Shown piece after piece: positions 21,533 through 25,108 of a stretch of DNA of 25,108 bases (the first letter of the stretch is position 1; the number at the start of each line of letters is the position of its first letter). The position numbers and the translations under genes are program-made. The notes below the pieces were generated by a model. The model made no database searches and had not been told where the DNA came from. It saw only the letters and a list, made by a program, of their open reading frames with translations. The DNA is taken from NCBI GenBank assembly GCA_964347915.1, contig CAYGAM010000025.1:1-25108 (forward strand). Direction: 5' to 3'. Source of the stretch: CAYGAM01 sp964347915. GTDB taxonomy: Archaea; Thermoproteota; Nitrososphaeria; Nitrososphaerales; Nitrosopumilaceae.

Positions 21533-23635
21533 TTGGCGGTGGCAAATCTAAAGCTGGCAAGCGTTGTTCTTCCAAGAACCGAATCGCCTGAGGCGATATC
21601 AAGGCTTGCCGAATTTGAGTGGTTTCACAAGATAGATACAAAGTACGACAAGCTGACGCCCGAGGTAGACGATCTTCTGCTGGAGGCGCAAAAGCTGTAC
21701 CAGTCCATAGACGAAGTGGTAAAGAAGATGGAGCTGCCGCCGACAGTAGGCATAATGGAGATACTCTTCAAGGGGACGGTAATCAAGAAGAGAAATTTTG
21801 AGATGAGCGAGATATCAAGCCTGATCTCTGATATCAGGGACAGGGCGCCGGGCATAATTGACGGGCCGGCAAAAATGCTTGCCGACATGGCCGATGCCAA
21901 GAGGGCATTGGAGGAATACCAGACGCTCAAGGACGCGCTAGAGGCGCTAAAGCGGCTGAACATAAGCCTTGACGGATTCGGCCTGATGAGATACTTTTAC
22001 GCCAACCTGTTTGTAGTAAATGCGGCAGACTATGACGAGATTGCAAGGTCGCTGGAAGGAGCCGCGATTTCAAAATACGAACTCGGAGAGAAGGAAAAGG
22101 CAGCCGTCCTGATAATATCAGGAGCGAGCGACGCGGACAGGATAGTCAAGACAATGCGAAACTTCAACTCTGCGCCGTTTGGCATACCTGAAGGCCTGCC
22201 GCAGATTCCGAGCGAAGCCTTTGCGGTATCAGAGGCCAAGATAAAGGAGCTTGCAGAAAAGCGGGCCTCGCTGGAAAAGGAGCTTGCGTCCGTAAAAAAG
22301 AAGTCAAGGGCGGATATCATGTCGCTGCACGAGTCTGCGATGATGGCAAAGGACATGCTAGAGACCGCAAGAAAGCCTGCCGGAACCAGGCGCTTTGCAG
22401 TCATTCAGGGATACATTCCCGAAAACATGGAGAAACGATTCAAGGATGTGATGAAAAAATGGATGTCCATAGTAGAGGATATCAAGGACGAAAGGCAGAT
22501 AGAAGAGTCTCCTACGCTGTTTCAAAACAAAAAATTTGTCAGAACATTCGAGACCATAACAGAAAGCCAGGGCATTCCGCGCAAGGCAGAGCACGATCCT
22601 ACGCCGATGATTGCCATGATGTGGCCGATATTCTACGGGCTGATGTTTGCAGACGTAGGGCACGGCCTCTTGCTTATGGGCCTGGGACTGATCTTCAAGA
22701 TCAAGGGGCAGGGCAACCTGGCCAGATGGGGAATGCTGATTGCAATATCAGGAGGAGCGGCCGCCATTGCAGGAGTGGGGACCGGAGAGGCGTTTGGATA
22801 TCACATAGATCATCTGCAGCCGTTTGAGGCTCTGCTGGAAGAAGGCGGTCCGTTGCATTCCGTATCATGGATTGTGGGCGTTCTCAGCGTAGCCGAGCTT
22901 ACGTTTGAACAGGTGATAGACATACTCAAGGTGTCGCTGTTCCTTGGAATAGTTCATCTTGTGTGGGCCATGCTGCTCCGCATAAGGAGGCTGCTGGCCG
23001 CAGGAAAAAAGATTGCAGCCTACATGGAGGCCGTACCAAACATCACGCTGTACGGAGGAATCGTGGTAATCATGATGTGCGCCATAGGATCGCAGTATGA
23101 CGTGATAAACATGTATTCCCGCGTCCATACCGAGCCTGTGCCATGGGTTACCGTATTCCTGGGCGAGTGGGCTCAGGTCTGGATTGTAACCAGAATAGCC
23201 GTTGTCGTAGTCATAGGATCGATGGTGATCATGATGGTAGGCGGAATGCTTCATGCAAAGCATCATCCGGAAGAGGGCGGGAGCGCAGCAACCGTAGTAA
23301 TGGAGGTTTTGCTTGGAAAGACTGTGGAGAGCCTTGCGCATACCATAAGCTATGCCCGGCTTGGGATCATGCTGCTTGTGCATGCGGCGCTGCTGCTTAC
23401 CGTCAACAACGCATTTGCATCCCTGGGCGGAGCAGGGTCGATAGGAGCCATAGTCATGATAGTCGGAGGCAATATCGGCATTATGATGATCGAGGGGCTG
23501 ATAGTGTACATTCAGGCACTCAGGCTTCATCTCTACGAGTTCTTTACAAAGTGGTATGACGGCGGCGGACGGCCCTTCCGGCAGATAAGGCCCGAGCTGA
23601 TATACAATCAGATTCGCTGGAAGCCCAGGGAATAG
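21533..23635 (+). CDS. atpI: A-type ATP synthase subunit I (a subunit, ion channel)
   Basis: This 700-aa membrane stator passes protons or sodium ions between the half channels and the rotor ring. The soluble N-terminal half (about 1-350) is helical with coiled coils (EAKIKELAEKRASLEKELAS). The membrane half begins at PMIAMMWPIFYGLMFADVGHG, the family FxGxMxGDxGHG-like motif. About seven to eight hydrophobic segments follow. The essential channel arginine is present in HTISYARLGIMLLVHAAL, and the conserved end LRLHLYEFFTKWY is intact. Start is TTG at 21533, with GTG at 21539 as alternative. It is separated from the E-A-B-D operon by about 6 kb and transcribed in the opposite direction from its own promoter. 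Confidence 0.96.
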   Translation: MAVANLKLASVVLPRTESPEAISRLAEFEWFHKIDTKYDKLTPEVDDLLLEAQKLYQSIDEVVKKMELPPTVGIMEILFKGTVIKKRNFEMSEISSLISDIRDRAPGIIDGPAKMLADMADAKRALEEYQTLKDALEALKRLNISLDGFGLMRYFYANLFVVNAADYDEIARSLEGAAISKYELGEKEKAAVLIISGASDADRIVKTMRNFNSAPFGIPEGLPQIPSEAFAVSEAKIKELAEKRASLEKELASVKKKSRADIMSLHESAMMAKDMLETARKPAGTRRFAVIQGYIPENMEKRFKDVMKKWMSIVEDIKDERQIEESPTLFQNKKFVRTFETITESQGIPRKAEHDPTPMIAMMWPIFYGLMFADVGHGLLLMGLGLIFKIKGQGNLARWGMLIAISGGAAAIAGVGTGEAFGYHIDHLQPFEALLEEGGPLHSVSWIVGVLSVAELTFEQVIDILKVSLFLGIVHLVWAMLLRIRRLLAAGKKIAAYMEAVPNITLYGGIVVIMMCAIGSQYDVINMYSRVHTEPVPWVTVFLGEWAQVWIVTRIAVVVVIGSMVIMMVGGMLHAKHHPEEGGSAATVVMEVLLGKTVESLAHTISYARLGIMLLVHAALLLTVNNAFASLGGAGSIGAIVMIVGGNIGIMMIEGLIVYIQALRLHLYEFFTKWYDGGGRPFRQIRPELIYNQIRWKPRE

Positions 23636-23670
23636 GGCGCGCCGCTGCCGGCGCCGCGGCTTTGGCGCCC
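23635..23670 (+). terminator. Strong GC-rich stem-loop at the end of atpI
   Basis: GGGCGC (23635-23640) pairs with GCGCCC (23665-23670), and GCCGC (23641-23645) pairs with GCGGC (23656-23660), making a nested 11-bp stem with a small internal bulge. It begins on the last base of the atpI stop codon. No T-tract follows on the plus strand, so it may stabilise the 3' end rather than terminate transcription. Confidence 0.5.
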
Positions 23671-23734
23671 GTGCAGGCATGCAGCAGAAAAAAATGCGCC
23701 ATGCATGGTGATTTCTGGAATCGCTCCATGAGCG

Positions 23735-23823
23735 GCCTGTGCCGGCGATTGCAGGCATTGTAGCCGAAAAGCGGACAATCTGCGCGCATATTTCAGTTTT
23801 GATGCGATATCATTTCTAATCGG
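23735..23823 (-). repeat. Dispersed promoter-plus-start repeat, copy C
   Basis: On the minus strand this copy begins at the rhodanese stop codon. It has a degenerate TATA-like TAGAAATGA centred about 26 nt before an ATG at 23789, with GATATCGCATCAAAAC between. The downstream bases align with copies A and B. The reading frame matching RSFSAT/CSSAAM in the others (RFSATMPAIAG here) is out of phase with the ATG, so this copy carries a frameshift. It is the most decayed of the three. Confidence 0.45.
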
Positions 23824-24598
23824 CAGAGTCTGCCGGCAGGCCGGGCATGCTTCCCCATTCAGCCCAGGAGCCAAGATATACCCGGACATTTGAAAATCCC
23901 AGCATTTTCAGGACGATAAATGCATTGGCAGCCCTGTATGCTCCCTGGCAGTATGTTATGATTTCTGCATTCTTGTCAATATCGTACATCTTGGACAGCT
24001 CTTCCGCATCCTTGAATGCTCCGTTTTCATCCAGGTTGTCTTCCCAGTTGACGTTTATTGCGCCTTTTATGTGTCCGCCTCGGGCTGCCCGAAGTATAGT
24101 GCCGTCAAACTCGCCTGGACTTCGCGCATCAAGTATTACCGCGCGATTGAGATTATCCCGCACATGCTCGTATCCGGCGATCAGGGAATGGTCAGGCTTC
24201 CAGTCAAACTGCGAGGGAATGTACGGGTTTGATCCCTGCTCCAGCATGCCTCCGCGCGCCTTCCACTGTGCCAGCCCGCCGTCAAGCATTGATGCGTCAT
24301 GATGAGAAAGATACGTCAAAAGCCAGGCGCCGCGGGCTGCAAGCATGCCCGATGAGTCGTCATAGAATACAACTTTTTTGGCGCTGTCTACGCCCGCTGC
24401 AGACATTATTTTTGCAGCATGCTCTGTAAAGTGCTTGATTCCCGCAGCTGAACTGTCAGCCCAGTGGTATGAGAAGAGCGGCAGGTTGACGGCGCCGGGT
24501 ATGTGTCCCTTTTCATACTCTGGAAAAGACCTCGCATCAATTAGCAGCAGATTTTCGCATCCGATAATGCTCGCCAGTTCGTTTTGACTTGTCAGCAT
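23816..24598 (-). CDS. Thiosulfate/3-mercaptopyruvate-type sulfurtransferase (two rhodanese domains)
   Basis: This 260-aa cytoplasmic enzyme transfers sulfane sulfur to cyanide, thiols or other acceptors. Domain 1 (about 1-115) has LLIDARSFPEYEKGHIPGAVN and the non-catalytic loop FYDDSSGMLAARGAWLL. Domain 2 (about 135-255) has ILDARSPGEFDG, GHIKGAINVNWEDN and the active loop C217-QGAYR-222 in ITYCQGAYRAANA, ending GSWAEWGSMPGLP. The six-residue loop CxGxxR fits thiosulfate sulfurtransferases. No membrane or signal segment is present. It is monocistronic, with a weak TATA-like TTTACT about 28 nt before the ATG. The physiological sulfur donor cannot be told from sequence. Confidence 0.93.
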   Translation of the reverse strand: MLTSQNELASIIGCENLLLIDARSFPEYEKGHIPGAVNLPLFSYHWADSSAAGIKHFTEHAAKIMSAAGVDSAKKVVFYDDSSGMLAARGAWLLTYLSHHDASMLDGGLAQWKARGGMLEQGSNPYIPSQFDWKPDHSLIAGYEHVRDNLNRAVILDARSPGEFDGTILRAARGGHIKGAINVNWEDNLDENGAFKDAEELSKMYDIDKNAEIITYCQGAYRAANAFIVLKMLGFSNVRVYLGSWAEWGSMPGLPADSAD

Positions 24599-24872
24599 AA
24601 CTGTAGTTCTGGCGGCAGCGCAGTAAATTCATTTGCATGTGGGGCGGCTGAGTGCGCGGCTGATGCAGATAGTCTGGCTCTGTGGATACCAAAAGCGCCA
24701 GGCAAAAATGCCAAGCGAAGACAGGCATAGAGGCCAGGTAGCTGCATCGCGCAGGTATGGTGCAGGGAGCGCTCTGTCATTACAAGGAATCAAGGAATTC
24801 TGGTCGTTTTGCCGGCAGCTTTCTGCACAGCCCAGCGTCAATGACGGCCTGGGCAGCTGTCATGCCTCCGAA

Positions 24873-25108
24873 TCAGTCAGATTGCATTGAGTTTGAGCGG
24901 ACTCTGGCCATCCAGAGTCGCCGGGACAGTACAATTGCTGCAGCAGGCGCTGCCAAATACAGGACCAGGTTCAAAACTATTACGAAAGAACCCAGTGCCA
25001 GAACAGATGCTTCGGAGTTTTCGTCTGCCAGCGACATTACTGAAAGCGATTGGAGCATTGGAGTGATCAGCGCTCTTACGGCGTCCCGGAATGCAGGGCT
25101 CTCCCGCT
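24873..25108 (-). CDS. C-terminal part of an unidentified membrane-anchored protein (partial)
   Basis: The minus-strand frame is open from the window edge to a TGA at 24873. It gives about 77 residues: a helical stretch SPAFRDAVRALITPMLQSLS, a single hydrophobic segment (SFVIVLNLVLYLAAPAAAIVL), then a basic tail RRLWMARVRSNSM. This suggests a C-terminal membrane anchor, with the start outside the window. Too little is visible to name it. The 274 bases between it and the rhodanese gene show no gene. Confidence 0.6.
   Translation of the reverse strand, partial: RESPAFRDAVRALITPMLQSLSVMSLADENSEASVLALGSFVIVLNLVLYLAAPAAAIVLSRRLWMARVRSNSMQSD

Noticed and set aside
22865..23758. 297-codon minus-strand frame over the atpI membrane domain
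   Set aside because: It is His/Tyr-rich, as antisense of Met/Ile/Gly-rich membrane codons would be. It overlaps a fully conserved subunit I sequence.
1..25108. CRISPR arrays, tRNA or rRNA genes
   Set aside because: No regularly spaced 24-37 bp direct repeats with unique spacers were seen. The 11-bp array at 1-132 is contiguous without spacers. No cloverleaf with a GGTTCRANNCC-type arm or rRNA-like sequence was found on either strand by eye; a covariance search could still find a divergent or intron-bearing tRNA.

Overview
The window looks like a chromosomal segment of an archaeon, most probably a member of the Nitrososphaerota (Thaumarchaeota). The grounds are an A-type ATP synthase operon, a tetraether-lipid-synthase-like radical SAM enzyme, TrmB and DtxR-type regulators, and promoters of archaeal design. 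Many of these promoters place a TATA-like box about 26 nt before an ATG, GTG or TTG, which suggests leaderless mRNAs. I cannot name genus or species from sequence alone.

Layout. 1-132 is a degenerate 11-bp tandem repeat. 142-1474 (minus) is a two-gene regulator operon (TrmB-like, then DtxR/MntR-like), divergent from the tetraether lipid synthase candidate at 1756-3420. A hairpin separates that gene from a convergent solitary beta-class DNA methyltransferase (3479-4582). 4583-5658 is decayed DNA: a probable frameshifted pseudogene, one copy of a dispersed promoter-plus-start repeat, and a 34-codon leaderless ORF. 5659-10400 is an accessory island, strikingly AT-rich in its 7.9-10.4 kb part. 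It carries an IS110-family transposase, a broken copy of an unknown gene, a 50-aa zinc-ribbon gene, and an intact two-gene module: an unknown protein overlapping a predicted PD-(D/E)XK nuclease-like protein.

10716-15238 (minus) is the ATP synthase operon E-A-B-D followed by a coupled 41-codon ORF. The membrane subunit I lies alone and divergent at 21533-23635. Subunits C, F, H and the proteolipid ring are not in the window. Between these two loci lie a small plus-strand operon (a 21-codon leader ORF, a YwgA/Panacea-like protein, an 86-aa acidic protein and a two-TM membrane protein), a convergent 1033-aa UvrD-type helicase fused to an Fe-S-containing PD-(D/E)XK nuclease, and a solitary transposase-derived HTH protein. 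The right end holds a two-domain rhodanese sulfurtransferase and the C-terminal part of an unidentified membrane-anchored protein.

The strongest candidates for something undescribed are: the AT-rich nuclease-like module with its decayed paralogue; the YwgA-like/acidic/two-TM operon; the three-copy repeat that preserves a TATA box, a fixed 26-nt spacing, an ATG and partly a hydrophobic N-terminus; and the 41-codon ORF coupled to atpD.
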